DNA of 64,000 bases from Paracoccus albus (GCF_027913035.1 NZ_CP115777.1:47650-111649), one strand, 5' to 3'. Counted from the stretch's first letter, positions 42,201-51,074 are shown. Translations and numbers: made by a program. The notes: generated from the sequence alone by a model not told the origin.

Positions 42201-42439
42201 TGTCGCGTAGCCCTTAATTTCGAGACATGGCGCGTTGAGCGCCGAATTTTACCCTTAAATGCGAGATTCCAGCGCCTTCGAGTGGAGTTTCCTCGTCTTT
42301 CCGCAGGGTCTTTGGTCGAACCCTGTCTCAGATTTATGGGCAAAATTCCGGAATTAAAAGCAAAATCTCATATTTAAGGGCAAAGCACAGCCATTGATTT
42401 CGTTGAATTTCCCATCTCACAATTAAGGGCTAAGCGACA
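42201..42439. mobile_element. Short IS21-type element without transposase
   Basis: 239 bp bounded by TGTCGCGTAGCCCTTAATT on the left and the inverse of TGTCGCTTAGCCCTTAATT on the right. Inside each end are further copies of the motif (TTTTACCCTTAAATGCGAG near 42247; CTTTGCCCTTAAATATGAG read from 42384). Multiple repeats at each end are typical of IS21 elements. No transposase gene fits inside, so it is a deletion derivative or MITE. No target duplication is visible: it joins an IS5 fragment to a truncated PIG-L gene. Confidence 0.7.
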
Positions 42440-42440
42440 G

Positions 42441-42770
42441 CTGGAGGCCCGTATGGTGGCCCAGGCCCACGGTCATGACGACGGCAACCAAGTGATCGGT
42501 GCGCCGCAGGTCTACAGCTTCGAGCCGCATCAGTCGGAACTATGCGGGTTCGTGCCCGATACGCTGATCGACATCTCGGATGTCTGGGACACTAAGTTGG
42601 CCGCGATGCGCTGCCTGGAAGGGCAGCAGAAACTGTGGAGCTACTACGAAAACGTTGCGCTGCAGCGCGGTGCCGTGTCTCGGCGCCGTCAGAAGGGGGC
42701 GGCGAGCGGACCGGTCTATGCAGAGGCTTACCAGAAGATCTTCCCCTCGGTGGTTCCGCTACTGGGGTGA
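42441..42770 (+). pseudogene. Truncated PIG-L family deacetylase or hydratase
   Basis: Only the C-terminal third is present. APQVYSFEPHQSELCGFVPD, DVWDTKLAAMRC and LWSYYENVALQRG match the PIG-L/LmbE group, most like the GalB type that hydrates 4-oxalomesaconate in protocatechuate 4,5-cleavage. The N-terminus is lost at the IS21-type end. Terephthalate breakdown yields protocatechuate, so this may be what is left of a lower-pathway gene. Confidence 0.65.
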
Positions 42771-42831
42771 CGTGTCGGCGGGCGCGAGAACCCGCCAGAA
42801 CTGCCCGTTGGGGGAGAAAAGGGAGAGAACA

Positions 42832-43782
42832 ATGTCGAAAATGAGAAAAACCTTGATCGCAGGCGCCTTTGCGGCGCTTTCGGCGGTACCGCTGGCGGCC
42901 CAAGAATGGCCGACGCAGCCGATTCACCTGATCGTGCCGTTTTCGGCGGGCGGTCCTGCCGACCTGGTCGCGCGGGAACTGGGTCAGCGCATGGGGGAAA
43001 CCCTGGGACAGCCCGTCGTGGTCGAGAACATGACGGGCGCGGGCGGGATCATCGCCGCACGCCATGTCGCCAGCGCCGATCCCGACGGCTATACGGTATT
43101 TTTCCCGGCCTCCGGCAACGTCTCCGTTCGTCCGCAGATCGACGGCTTGGACGAACTGGTTGATCAGCTTGAACCGGTGGCGGCGGTGTCGACATCCGCG
43201 CATGTGATGGTGGTCAATGCTGAGAGCGATTTCCATAGCGTGGAGGACCTGATCGAATATGGTCGGGAACATCCAGGCGAATTGAACTACGGCTCCGCCG
43301 GTGCGGGCGCCGTTGCCCATCTGGGGATGGCGCGTTTCGCGAACGCCGCCGGTATCGAGATGGAACACATCCCCTATGGCGGCACCTCTGCTGCTGTGGT
43401 CGACTTGGCGGCTGGTGCTATCGACGCGCTGCTCAGCTCGAAACCGTCGTTGGGGGCTATGATCGACGCCGGCAAGATCCGCGTGATCGGGCTAACCGAC
43501 GAGGCGCCGGGCGAAGATGCGCCCCTGATCTCGGAAACGGTCGAAGGCTACTCCTACTCGACCTGGTATGGGATGATGGTTCCCGCCGGCACGGATGCCA
43601 GTGTCATCTCCGAGCTGAATCAGGCCGCCGCAGAGGCCGTTGCTGACGAAGATCTGCAGAAAGAAATGGCCGCGCGTTCGCTGACGTTGATCCACACGAC
43701 CCCGGAAGAGATGGGCGAGATGATCCGCCAGGACACGGAAGAGTGGGGCGAAGTCATCGACGCCGTCGGACTGAGGAACTGA
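42832..43782 (+). CDS. Tripartite tricarboxylate transporter binding protein, TphC-like
   Basis: 316 residues. A signal peptide ends LAAQ-EWPTQP. The mature part has the Bug/TctC pattern: IHLIVPFSAGGPADLVAREL, VVVENMTGAGG, LNYGSAGAGAVAHLGMA and IPYGGTSAAVVDL. In Comamonas tph clusters the TctC-type protein TphC delivers terephthalate to a TctAB permease. Here no tctA or tctB gene follows, so the permease would have to be elsewhere. The start at 42832 follows GGGAGAG. A strong terminator closes the unit. Confidence 0.85.
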   Translation: MSKMRKTLIAGAFAALSAVPLAAQEWPTQPIHLIVPFSAGGPADLVARELGQRMGETLGQPVVVENMTGAGGIIAARHVASADPDGYTVFFPASGNVSVRPQIDGLDELVDQLEPVAAVSTSAHVMVVNAESDFHSVEDLIEYGREHPGELNYGSAGAGAVAHLGMARFANAAGIEMEHIPYGGTSAAVVDLAAGAIDALLSSKPSLGAMIDAGKIRVIGLTDEAPGEDAPLISETVEGYSYSTWYGMMVPAGTDASVISELNQAAAEAVADEDLQKEMAARSLTLIHTTPEEMGEMIRQDTEEWGEVIDAVGLRN

Positions 43783-43802
43783 ACCGCTACCTCTGCGGAA
43801 TG

Positions 43803-43833
43803 AAAAGCCCCAGGCGTCGCCCGGGGCTTTTTT
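43803..43833 (+). terminator. Intrinsic terminator after the TphC-like gene
   Basis: AAAAGCCCC and GGGGCTTTTTT form the stem around AGGCGTCGCCC, 20 bases after the stop. The left A-run would also allow termination from the other side. Confidence 0.9.
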
Positions 43834-44014
43834 GTAGGGAATCTTTTGTTGCTGCTGGTCGAACCCGAAGCGCCCATAGTCATGACCCGCAACCGTACAG
43901 CCAGAAACGCTCGTTTGTGAAAGTCTCGAAAACAATAAAGGCTTTATATTGTTGACCTTCTTCGCGATCACAGGGCGTAAGCGTAGGATTTAGCACTCCC
44001 CGGCATCAGACCCC

Positions 44015-44368
44015 ATGATCCGCAGCGGTGCCGGGCTTGCCTATCTCGCCATGATCGAGGAAGAGCGGCTCGAACTGATGACCCCGCAACTGCGCAGCCT
44101 GGCTGGGGATGAATGGCCAACGCGGGAAAAGAGCATCAAGCAGGCCCGGCTCGACTACCAGAATTTGGGGTTCGTCCTGGCCGACCAGGTTTTCCATCTC
44201 GCCATCCGCGCGGTCGCGACCCCCGTGATCGCCAAGTCGAGCGGCCGGATCTTCACCCTGAGCTGCGCAGGCCCCGTCGCCACGAGCGAACGGCTCCGCA
44301 ACGAGATCGGGCCGAAGCTGACGCTTCTGGCGAAGAACCTTCAGACCACCACGATGATGCTGACCTGA
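44015..44368 (+). pseudogene. C-terminal fragment of an IclR-type regulator
   Basis: LELMTPQLRSLAGDEWPTRE, IRAVATPVIAKSSGRIFTLS and RLRNEIGPKLTLLAKN match the end of an IclR effector domain. The DNA-binding half and most of the effector domain are missing. It is unrelated to the complete IclR gene next to it, which lies on the other strand. Confidence 0.7.
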
Positions 44369-44396
44369 CGCGGGCAGCCTTGCCCGCCGACATCGT

Positions 44397-45191
44397 TCAA
44401 AGGGACCGCGACAGCGCCTCGGCATAGATGCGCAAAATGGGCAGCATGTGCTTGCGCATGTCCTTGACGGTGACGCGCGGCCGCGCCGCGCTCACGCTCA
44501 TCGAGGCGAGCAGCTTGCCGTCCGGGTCGAAGACCGGAATGGCCATGCTGACCATGCCCAGCTCCAGCTCCTCGTCGGTGAACGCCACCTTGTCACGGCT
44601 GGCGGCGCGGATGATCTCCTTCAGCTTCGCCTTGTCCGTAACCGTATGCTTGGTCATGGCCACCGGCTCCGCCGCGTCGAGATAGGCATCCAGCGCCTTG
44701 TCGTCATAGGCCGACAGCAGGATACGCCCCGTGGCCGCGGCATAGGCGGGCAGCCGGGTGCCCAGACGGATCGCGGTGGAGACCAGCCGCGCAGCCTCGG
44801 CCCGCGCGACAAAGGTTGACCGGCCATCCTCCAGGATCGAAAGCGAGACGGATTCCCCCAACTCCTCGCGCGCCGCGTCAAGCTGATGCTGGGCAAGCTG
44901 GGGCAGCGGAATCGCGCCGGTATAGGATCGGCCCAGCCGCAACATGCGCGGGGTCGGCATGAAACGCGGGCCGTTCTTGGTCAGATAACCCAGATCGGTC
45001 AGGGTCAGCAGGCAGCGCCGCGCACTGGCCCGCGAAATGCCGGTCTCATCAGCGGCGGACGAAACAGTGACAGCCGGGTGCTCTTCCCCGAACAATTCGA
45101 TGATGGCCAGGCCCTTGGCCAGCCCCGCCATCCCCTCGGGCGCGCGCGATTTCGTCGCCGTGCCCCCTTCTTTTTCCGTCGTCCCCGTCAT
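44397..45191 (-). CDS. IclR-family regulator, TphR-like
   Basis: 264 residues. A winged helix occupies about 25-85 (GLAIIELF, VTVSSAADETGISRASARRC, LGYLTKNG), followed by the IclR effector domain of the PcaR/PobR subgroup (LVSTAIRLGTRLPAYAAATG). The ATG at 45191 follows GGTGGAG; earlier in-frame starts have no ribosome site. It lies downstream of tphA1 on the same strand. TphR of Comamonas is an IclR-type activator that responds to terephthalate, so this is the likely regulator, acting at the palindrome near 49101. Confidence 0.85.
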   Translation of the reverse strand: MTGTTEKEGGTATKSRAPEGMAGLAKGLAIIELFGEEHPAVTVSSAADETGISRASARRCLLTLTDLGYLTKNGPRFMPTPRMLRLGRSYTGAIPLPQLAQHQLDAAREELGESVSLSILEDGRSTFVARAEAARLVSTAIRLGTRLPAYAAATGRILLSAYDDKALDAYLDAAEPVAMTKHTVTDKAKLKEIIRAASRDKVAFTDEELELGMVSMAIPVFDPDGKLLASMSVSAARPRVTVKDMRKHMLPILRIYAEALSRSL

Positions 45192-45345
45192 CCGAGCTCC
45201 ACCCTTTTCTGGCATGTCCGGTCCCCGGCGCCTGTCGTGTCGGCGACGTGCCGGGCACCAAGCGGCCCGGCGGGAAACGCCGCGCCGCAACCTGCCATAG
45301 CATCCGGGATAAGTCCAGAAACCGGGTGGGGCCGCGCAGGCGGCG

Positions 45346-46350
45346 TTATTCCTCGTCGCCCGACGCCACGAAAGCATCGCTGAAAAAGCGATCTTTGGCC
45401 AGCCCGGCCTCGGCCTCGAATTCCGAGCGCGCCGCGTCGATCATCACCGGCGCACCGCAGGCATAGACCTCGACATTGCTCATGTCGGGAATGTCCTCAA
45501 GCACCGCGCGGTGAACGAACCCGGTGCGCCTGTCCCAGCCGTCCGAAGGCGACGAGATGACCGGCGTGAAGCTGATCCAGGGATGCGCCGCAGCCCAGCG
45601 GGCGGCGACATCGGCCATGTAAAGATCGGCCTCGGTATTGACACCCCAATAAAGCTTCAGCGGCCGCTCGGCCCCCAGCGCGATCTGGTTCTCGATCAAC
45701 GATTTCATCGGGGCAAACCCGGTGCCGGTGGCCAGCAAAACCGCGTCCATATCGTCGTTGTCAGACAGGCAGAACTCGCCATAAGGCAGCTCGACGGTCA
45801 GGAACTGCCCCTTGTCCAGCTTGCTCAGCACCTGCTCCGAGAACTTGCCGCCGGGTACATGCCGGATATGCAGCTCGATCCCGTCGTTTTTCTGCGGGGG
45901 GTTCGCCATGGAGTAATTGCGGCTGTCGCCGTCCTCCATCACCACCCGCAGGTATTGACCGGCGCGGAACGGTGCGCGTTGCCCGATCGGCAGGCGGAAC
46001 TGGATCACGGCCACGTCCGGCGCCGGGCGGGTGATCTTGCGCACCTTCGCCTCCAGCGTCTTGCGCTCCACAGGCTCGACCTTCTGGATCCGGGTCGGCG
46101 CGATCTGAAGATCGGTCAGCGGACGGGCCTGGCACAGCTTCACGCCCTCGGCGGGACCGGCCTGAACCCCCTGCCCGCGCACCATCGCCTCGCCCGAAGC
46201 GATGCCGCCTTCGCAGGACGAACACACACCCTTGCGGCATGAATAGGGAATGGCATAGCCCGCGCGGTCAGCCGCGTCGAGAACGGTTTCGTCCTCTTCG
46301 CAGTCGAAGCCGATATCGTCATGGTCGGTGACGGTTATACGAAAACTCAC
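45346..46350 (-). CDS. tphA1: Terephthalate dioxygenase reductase component
   Basis: 334 residues. An N-terminal plant-type [2Fe-2S] ferredoxin domain has cysteines in SCRKGVCSSC and a fourth in KLCQARP. FAD-binding follows (RNYSMANPP), then NAD-binding (LLATGTGFAPMKS and VYACGAPVMI). It passes electrons from NAD(P)H to the oxygenase. The substrate is assigned from tphA2 and tphB. Start overlaps the tphB stop (ATGA). Confidence 0.9.
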   Translation of the reverse strand: MSFRITVTDHDDIGFDCEEDETVLDAADRAGYAIPYSCRKGVCSSCEGGIASGEAMVRGQGVQAGPAEGVKLCQARPLTDLQIAPTRIQKVEPVERKTLEAKVRKITRPAPDVAVIQFRLPIGQRAPFRAGQYLRVVMEDGDSRNYSMANPPQKNDGIELHIRHVPGGKFSEQVLSKLDKGQFLTVELPYGEFCLSDNDDMDAVLLATGTGFAPMKSLIENQIALGAERPLKLYWGVNTEADLYMADVAARWAAAHPWISFTPVISSPSDGWDRRTGFVHRAVLEDIPDMSNVEVYACGAPVMIDAARSEFEAEAGLAKDRFFSDAFVASGDEE

Positions 46351-47318
46351 TGAATACCTCCGACAAGCCTGATCGCGGCGACCGCCGCATCGCTGGACGC
46401 CTGACCCTTGCCCGCAATATCGAACGCCGCGCCGTGCCCGACGCTGGAAAAGACCAGCCCGGAACCGATCGACATCGCCGCCGAACTGCGCCCGGCCAGC
46501 AGCTTGACCGGGATATGGCCCTGATCGTGATACATGGCGACAAAGGCGTCATAGCCTTCGCGCACCAGCATCACGTCGGCGCCTTCCGGCCCGTGCGCGT
46601 CGATCCCTTGGGCGCGCAGCCGTTCGATGGCGGGGGTGACGATGCGGTCGTCCTCATCCCCGAAAAGCCCGCCCTCGCCCGCATGGGGGTTGATCCCGAA
46701 CAGCCCGATGCGCGGGGCGTCGATCCCCAGACCGCTGAGCGCCTGATGCGCGGCCAGCGTGGCGCGTTCGATCAGCTCCGGCGTCAGCCGGTCAAGCGCG
46801 GTGTGAATGCCTTCATGCAGCGTCACATGCACGATTCGAAGCCCGCCGCCGATCAGCATCAGGAAAACCGAATCCTCGCCGGTGCCTAGAAGCTCGGACA
46901 GAAGGTTGGGATAGCCCGAAAAGGTCCGCCCACTGGCATTGACCGCCGTTTCCGAATGCGGACAGGCCACGATGGCGCGGCCGGTGCCGTCCTTGACCAG
47001 CGCAACCGCGCGCTCGACATAGGCAACCGTCGCCCGCCCGCTGGCCGCTGTGGGTGTGCCGGGCGTCACATCGGCCGCGTCAATCGCGCCAACCTCATGA
47101 AGATCGACGTGGCCGGGCGCGCCCCATTTGTCCATGGACGGCTCAAGCGCGAAGCCCGCCGCCGTCACGACCGGCTCCACCAGATGCCGGTCGCCCACGA
47201 TCACCGGGCGCAGCGCCGGATCGTCGGCCAGCGCGATAGCGGCCTTGGCCGCGACTTCCGGGCCGATCCCGTTGGCATCGCCAACGGTGATCAGCACTTT
47301 TTCCTTTTGCGCCGTCAT
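46347..47318 (-). CDS. tphB: Terephthalate dihydrodiol dehydrogenase (PdxA-like)
   Basis: 323 residues of the PdxA family: GDANGIGPEVAAKA, CPHSETAVN, LRIVHVTLHEGI, FGINPHAGEGGLFG and YHDQGHIPVKLL, with metal-binding histidines. It should convert the cis-dihydrodiol dicarboxylate made by the dioxygenase to protocatechuate with loss of CO2. A PdxA-like gene inside a ring-hydroxylating dioxygenase operon is diagnostic for tph clusters. The start shares one base with the tphA3 stop (TAATG). Confidence 0.92.
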   Translation of the reverse strand: MTAQKEKVLITVGDANGIGPEVAAKAAIALADDPALRPVIVGDRHLVEPVVTAAGFALEPSMDKWGAPGHVDLHEVGAIDAADVTPGTPTAASGRATVAYVERAVALVKDGTGRAIVACPHSETAVNASGRTFSGYPNLLSELLGTGEDSVFLMLIGGGLRIVHVTLHEGIHTALDRLTPELIERATLAAHQALSGLGIDAPRIGLFGINPHAGEGGLFGDEDDRIVTPAIERLRAQGIDAHGPEGADVMLVREGYDAFVAMYHDQGHIPVKLLAGRSSAAMSIGSGLVFSSVGHGAAFDIAGKGQASSDAAVAAIRLVGGIQ

Positions 47319-47803
47319 TATAGCGGGAAACCGAGCAGCGTGTCGATCTGGTTGCTGTCCAGCACCACAGTGCGCGACACGATCTTTGCCTCGTCGCCGA
47401 CGATCCGGTAGCGGTCGATATAGCGCCCGGTGGCAAAAAGATCGGTCGGCCCCTCGCGGGTGATCCGGGCCACCATGAACGAGGTTTCCGAATCCACTTC
47501 GTCGCCTTCCAGCTCGCCCACGAAGGGCAGCCCGATCATGTGGCGGTAGGAGTGGCGCTCATAGACGTTGGCCTCCAGCAGCGACAGGATACGGTCGCGC
47601 AGCATGTCCTTGCTGTCGAGCCAGACAAGACCCGCCTCAAGGTTCTGCGCGTAATTGTCGGCGCTGGTGATCGTGTAGAAGCAATCATCCACGAAGAAGT
47701 TGGGCCATGCCGTGCAATCGCCATCGTCGATCTCGCGGACATAGCGGGCCTGCGCGGCGCTGATCAGGGCCGAAACCTCGGCCTGCCGGACGTGAATGTT
47801 CAT
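47318..47803 (-). CDS. tphA3: Terephthalate dioxygenase small subunit
   Basis: 161 residues of the ring-hydroxylating dioxygenase beta family (SnoaL/NTF2-like fold): REIDDGDCTAWPNFFVDDCF, and NVYERHSYRHMIGLP. It stabilises the alpha subunit. The ATG at 47803 overlaps the tphA2 stop by four bases. Confidence 0.92.
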   Translation of the reverse strand: MNIHVRQAEVSALISAAQARYVREIDDGDCTAWPNFFVDDCFYTITSADNYAQNLEAGLVWLDSKDMLRDRILSLLEANVYERHSYRHMIGLPFVGELEGDEVDSETSFMVARITREGPTDLFATGRYIDRYRIVGDEAKIVSRTVVLDSNQIDTLLGFPL

Positions 47804-49065
47804 AGGCCCATCCTCATTCTGTATTCTGCCCAGAACCCCCGGATCGAGGCTTCCGTGATGCGGTCGTCGCCGCCTTCGATGCTGCGCCCGCCCATTTCGA
47901 GCACGGCATTGTTGTCCGACGCGCCCTTGGTGCCCCGGCGCACGAAGCCGCCGATACAGCCGTCTTCCATCGACACATAGCCGCCCGGCCCGATCAGGTT
48001 CGACAGTTTCAGACGCGCGCGGCGCTGTTCGGTCGTGTCGTCTTCGAACCCGATATAGGTCCATTTGAGATGCATCTCGTCGGTGCCTTTCGGCAGGACC
48101 TGACGCACCGCGATCGAGTTCTGGATCTGCTGCAGGACGAAACCCGGAAAGACCGTGAGGATCTGCAGGGTGATGTCGTCATCGAATTCCTTGAAGCTCG
48201 CCAGAAGCGACTTGTCGGCCAGTTGCAGGTCCGATTGCGACCGGATATTCTGGTCCGAATAGATCGTGTTCTTCGCCTTCTCGGCTTCCGCGACCTGGTC
48301 GATCTCGGAATAGCTCACATGGCAGCCGCCATTCGGGCTGACGATGATCCCGCCCTTCTGCGACAGCCGGTTCAACTCGAAGGTGGTGAAGAAGGTGTGC
48401 AGGATACTGGCGTGATAGCTGTCCTTGGTGTTCTCGACATAGAGCTTCCAGTTGTTGGGAAGCACCTGTGTGAACCGGCCCAGAACCACCATCTTGCGGC
48501 CTTCCAGCACGCGATGGATGCGGTCGAGAACCTCCTCGCCCATGTAATCCTCGATATCGTCCACATCCTCGTCGAAGCTGCCGAAGATCAGCCCGTCGAC
48601 ATTGGCTACGCGCAGCTTGCGCGGGCCGACGGAATTCATGCAGAAGTCCTTCTCCATCCCGCCTTTGCCGCCGATCCCGTCCTTGAACGCGATCCCCACG
48701 AGGTCGCCTTGCAGGCTGTGGGTCCAGGCATGATAGACGCAGGTGAAATCCTTGACATTGCCGCGATCTTCCAGCGCCAGAAGCGAGCCGCGATGCGAGC
48801 AGCGGTTCTCGAACGCATAAATCTCGCCGTCATGGTCGCGGGTCACGATGACCGGGGTTTCCCCGACATGGACCGCGACGAAGTCGCCGGGCGATTGAAG
48901 TTCGGCTTCAAGACACATGTAGTTCCAGGTTTCCCCCTGGAACAGGCGCTCATTTTCCATCTCCAGAACGTCTTCGCGCTGGAACACCCAGTAAGGGACA
49001 TGGAAACCCTCATCTTCCTTCGCCCAAACAGGCATTTCCGCCCCAAGGGGCGCCAAATTGTTCAT
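47800..49065 (-). CDS. tphA2: Terephthalate 1,2-dioxygenase large subunit
   Basis: 421 residues. The Rieske cluster ligands are C89, H91 (ENRCSHRG), C109 and H112 (CVYHAW). The mononuclear iron ligands are in ENTKDSYHASILH (H218, H223, with D215 as bridging Asp). Long stretches match Comamonas TphA2 as I remember it: RFTQVLPNNWKLYVENTKDS, FFTTFELNRLSQKGG and VFPGFVLQQIQNSIAVRQ. It dihydroxylates terephthalate. It is first in the operon A2-A3-B-A1, the Comamonas order. The start at 49065 follows GGGAGGGAG. Confidence 0.94.
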   Translation of the reverse strand: MNNLAPLGAEMPVWAKEDEGFHVPYWVFQREDVLEMENERLFQGETWNYMCLEAELQSPGDFVAVHVGETPVIVTRDHDGEIYAFENRCSHRGSLLALEDRGNVKDFTCVYHAWTHSLQGDLVGIAFKDGIGGKGGMEKDFCMNSVGPRKLRVANVDGLIFGSFDEDVDDIEDYMGEEVLDRIHRVLEGRKMVVLGRFTQVLPNNWKLYVENTKDSYHASILHTFFTTFELNRLSQKGGIIVSPNGGCHVSYSEIDQVAEAEKAKNTIYSDQNIRSQSDLQLADKSLLASFKEFDDDITLQILTVFPGFVLQQIQNSIAVRQVLPKGTDEMHLKWTYIGFEDDTTEQRRARLKLSNLIGPGGYVSMEDGCIGGFVRRGTKGASDNNAVLEMGGRSIEGGDDRITEASIRGFWAEYRMRMGL

Positions 49066-49100
49066 GGGTTTACTCCCTCCCGATAAACGAGTTGTCGGAT

Positions 49101-49115
49101 GTTCGCACTTCGAAC
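49101..49115. promoter_or_regulatory. IclR-type operator upstream of tphA2
   Basis: GTTCGCACTTCGAAC is a 15-bp palindrome with 5-bp perfect arms, the size and type bound by IclR-family regulators. It lies 36 bases before tphA2, in the divergent space between tphA2 and the rightward genes, so the IclR-type protein encoded at 44397 could control both. Confidence 0.6.
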
Positions 49116-49210
49116 TCAAACCGCTATTCGTTTTTTTGATTTACAATCCTGAGAATTTTGTGTCAAGCAGGGACTGGCCATGCAGATGCAGAAAACGGGG
49201 GGAGGAGCAG

Positions 49211-49309
49211 ATGAAAAATCAAGGCACCAAGCCCCTCGCGAAGGTGACATATCCGCCGGTGCCGGCGGGCGGCGTTCAGGGGCCGGTCACTGGCCGTCAA
49301 TCATCTTAA
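49211..49309 (+). CDS. Short peptide gene in front of the FMN reductase
   Basis: A 32-residue frame (MKNQGTKPLAKVTYPPVPAG) begins after a strong ribosome site GGGGGAGGAG and ends 10 bases before the next gene. It is Pro- and Gly-rich with no hydrophobic core. It may be a real small protein or a translated leader. Confidence 0.45.
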   Translation: MKNQGTKPLAKVTYPPVPAGGVQGPVTGRQSS

Positions 49310-49319
49310 GGAGCGGAAA

Positions 49320-49883
49320 ATGCCCAAAAAGACAGTCCTCTTCATGTCGGGAAGCAGCCAGGTCGGCTCGTCCAACTGGCGGATGGTCGGCGCCGCTGCG
49401 GCCCTTGCGGACCGCGACATGGCGGATGCCTTCGCGGCGGTCACGCTGAACCTTGCCGAATATGAGCTGCCGGTTTTCATCGAGGGTCAGCCCAGTCCCA
49501 TACCGGACGATGCAGCGAAGCTTCGCAAAGCCGTGGCCGCGGCAGACGCCATCTTCATGAGCTCCGATGAATATACCGGCGCGTTCTCCTCGGTGTTCCG
49601 CAACGCCGCTGGCTGGATCGGGCATGACGTGGACGGCGCGGGCAACCTGTTCCACGGCAAGCTGATCACGCTCTGCGGGGCGCCCGTGGGCGGCGTCGGC
49701 GCGCTGCGCGGCCACCCTGCCCTACACCAGTTCCTTCTGGAGCTCGGCGCGAACGTCTATTCGCAGAAATTCGAGCTCGGCTCGACCTCAAGGATCTTCC
49801 GCCAGGATGGAAGCCTGTCGCCGTCGGTCCAGAAGCAGCTGGTCGAAGGGGCCTTCGCCCGGCTGGCGGGCGAAACCGTGTGA
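49320..49883 (+). CDS. NAD(P)H-dependent FMN reductase
   Basis: 187 residues with the flavodoxin-like fold of the FMN_red family: FMSGSSQVGSSNWRMV at the phosphate loop, AADAIFMSSDEYTGAFSSVF, and ITLCGAPVGGVGALRGHPAL. It reduces FMN or quinones in the cytoplasm. Ribosome site GGAGCGG. A flavin supplier for a monooxygenase or a quinone reductase in aromatic metabolism would fit, but no partner is evident. Confidence 0.82.
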   Translation: MPKKTVLFMSGSSQVGSSNWRMVGAAAALADRDMADAFAAVTLNLAEYELPVFIEGQPSPIPDDAAKLRKAVAAADAIFMSSDEYTGAFSSVFRNAAGWIGHDVDGAGNLFHGKLITLCGAPVGGVGALRGHPALHQFLLELGANVYSQKFELGSTSRIFRQDGSLSPSVQKQLVEGAFARLAGETV

Positions 49884-49898
49884 CGCAGCCCTGACCCG

Positions 49899-50262
49899 TC
49901 AGGGGATCAGGACCGTCTCCCGCAGCTCGAAGCGTAGCACCTCCTCGGCGAAGGTGCCGAGATCGCCCGCCGCCGCCGCCGCTTCGGGCGATCCGACCGC
50001 CTGGGTGGCATCCGCCTGATCGCGCCGCGCCCGTGCGCTGCCGCCCAGCCGGACAAGATCGTTGTGGATACGGCGGAAATGGCGCGCCGTCTCGTGATCG
50101 TTCCAAAACGAGATGCCGCCAAACCCGCGATGGGTCTGCATCGAGGCGGTGCGCAGCCCGCCGCAGGCCAGGATCAGCGCCTCGCGCCCGGCGGCACTGT
50201 CCGCGAACCCCTCTGCCGGTTGCCGCGCCGCCAGCCCGATGGCCAGCCCGGCCAGATCGACA
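49899..50262 (-). pseudogene. Possible C-terminal fragment of a flavoprotein
   Basis: The minus-strand frame ending at 49899 encodes ACGGLRTASMQTHRGFGGIS and HFRRIHNDLVRLGG, which resemble the C-terminus of acyl-CoA-dehydrogenase-like flavoproteins (DszC/HsaA type). There is no N-terminal part; to the right the frame runs antisense to the SDR gene. Weak evidence. If rejected, this 387-base gap holds nothing I can name. Confidence 0.3.
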
Positions 50263-50270
50263 TCCTGGGC

Positions 50271-50984
50271 GTGTCCTTCGGCGGCCGCCTCATGGTTGTC
50301 ACCGGCGGCGCGCGCGGACAGGGCGCGCTTCAGGCCCGGCATCTCGCGGCGCGGGGCGCGCAGGTGATTGTCGCCGACATCCTTGAAGACGAGGGCCGCG
50401 CCCTCGCCGATGAGATCGGCGCGCAATTCGCCCGCCTCGACGTGACCTCGGAAGCGGACTGGGCGGCGTTGCAGGCGCAATGCGGCGACTGGCCCCTGCA
50501 CGGTCTGGTGAACAATGCCGGGCTCTATCGGCCAGAAACCATCCCCGACACCACGCCCGAGGATTTCGACCTGCAATACATGGTCAACCAGTTCGGCACC
50601 TATCTGGGCGTGAAGTTCGCCGAAGCGGCGATGGGTCCCGACGGCGGGTCGATCGTGAACATCTCGTCGCTTGCCGGGCTGCGCGCCAGCAAGGGCATTG
50701 CCTATGTCGGCACCAAATGGGCCGTGCGCGGCATGACCAAGACCGCCGCGCGCGAGCTGGGCCCGCGCGGGAGCCGCGTCAACTCGGTCCATCCGGGCAT
50801 TATCCTCACCCCGATGCTGGACGCCTGGAGCGACGAGGACCTGAAGACCCGCACCGCGCAGGTGCCGCTGGGTCGCGCCGGCATGCCGGAAGATGTCGTT
50901 CATATGGTCTTGTTTTTGCTGTCGGATTTCAGCCTCTACATCTCAGGAGCCGAAATCGCGATTGATGGCGGGTTGTCTGTCTAG
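50271..50984 (+). CDS. Short-chain dehydrogenase/reductase
   Basis: 237 residues, classical SDR: cofactor motif VTGGARGQGALQ, NNAG (LVNNAGLY), catalytic Ser-Tyr-Lys in NISSLAG and YVGTKWAV, and the closing IAIDGGLSV. I favour the GTG at 50271 (SFGGRLMVVTGG), which gives the full first strand; an ATG at 50292 would cut into it. Substrate unknown. Confidence 0.85.
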   Translation: MSFGGRLMVVTGGARGQGALQARHLAARGAQVIVADILEDEGRALADEIGAQFARLDVTSEADWAALQAQCGDWPLHGLVNNAGLYRPETIPDTTPEDFDLQYMVNQFGTYLGVKFAEAAMGPDGGSIVNISSLAGLRASKGIAYVGTKWAVRGMTKTAARELGPRGSRVNSVHPGIILTPMLDAWSDEDLKTRTAQVPLGRAGMPEDVVHMVLFLLSDFSLYISGAEIAIDGGLSV

Positions 50985-51074
50985 ACAATACCGGAAAGGA
51001 TAGGGCCGCCGCCCGGTCGACCATGCCGGGCGGTGCGTAGCGGTCGGTTCACCGGTATGAGGTAAGAGCATATA

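Noticed and set aside
40751..42439. A complete Tn3-family transposon around the resolvase
   Set aside because: No Tn3 transposase and no 38-bp Tn3 inverted repeats were found; the resolvase may belong to plasmid dimer resolution.
42441..42770. Treating the 105-codon frame as an intact gene
   Set aside because: It lacks the PIG-L catalytic N-terminal domain and begins exactly at a mobile-element end, so it is a truncated gene.
48070..49086. A 338-codon plus-strand frame opposite tphA2
   Set aside because: Shadow of the dioxygenase gene; no ribosome site and no recognisable protein features.
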